From contig JAPLXQ010000009.1 in assembly GCA_026395995.1 (NCBI GenBank), positions 1 through 35,615 on the forward strand: DNA of 35,615 nucleotides, in the 5' to 3' direction. The stretch is from Candidatus Nomurabacteria bacterium (GTDB lineage Bacteria; Patescibacteriota; Minisyncoccia; Phycocordibacterales; UBA9973). Positions 35,524 to 35,615 of this stretch are shown here, one piece after another; position 1 is the first letter of the stretch; each line of letters starts with the position of its first letter. The notes under the pieces were generated by a model. The model ran no database searches. It was given only the letters and a program-made list of their open reading frames with translations, and was not told the origin of the DNA. The translations under genes were made by a program, and so were the position numbers.

Positions 35524-35615
35524 ATGTCATACACAACAAACAAAAACATGCCAAGAATTAGAAGGGATGCTAGTGACCTTGTAAGGAGAGGTTGGTCGAC
35601 TCGAAAAGTAGCAAG
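35524..35615 (+). CDS. IS481-like transposase, N-terminal fragment (cut by window end)
   Basis: Own translation MSYTTNKNMPRIRRDASDLVRRGWSTRKVA, a transposase HTH N-terminus. Confidence 0.75.
   Translation, partial: MSYTTNKNMPRIRRDASDLVRRGWSTRKVA

Noticed and set aside
1-35615. CRISPR array or cas genes
   Set aside because: No regularly spaced direct repeats and no Cas-like ORF observed.

Overview
AT-rich chromosomal segment, most likely from a Patescibacteria/CPR (Parcubacteria-like) genome. This placement rests on gene content and protein style only and was not tested. Housekeeping content: a dcw-type cluster (mraZ-rsmH-ftsL-like-ftsI), lysS, greA, mnmA, a DnaQ-like exonuclease, mltG, typA, rseP, frr, holB, mreB, priA, rpsU, ybeY, ftsA, ftsZ, trxB, and an NAD-related group (nadK, pncA, nadD, a NUDT9-type Nudix protein). 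Two tRNA genes are present. Both window edges carry fragments of the same IS481-like element with matching 17-nt ends. Accessory signals include a multiply inactivated reverse transcriptase of DGR-like type next to a gene with a Trp/Tyr/Asp-rich GC-rich tail, and a RAYT (Y1) transposase with its own REP-like palindromes. A 21-nt duplication of the priA 3' end brackets the RAYT and a neighbouring gene. The PriA homologue has apparently lost both Walker motifs. In-frame palindromic repeats encode 'EPHPDPLL' peptides in replication genes, and an unusual number of perfect palindromes lie inside coding sequence. A tRNA-Ser gene shows an apparent G19:C56 to A19:U56 covariation. MraZ-box-like repeats flank the mraZ promoter. 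No complete novel defence system was identified.
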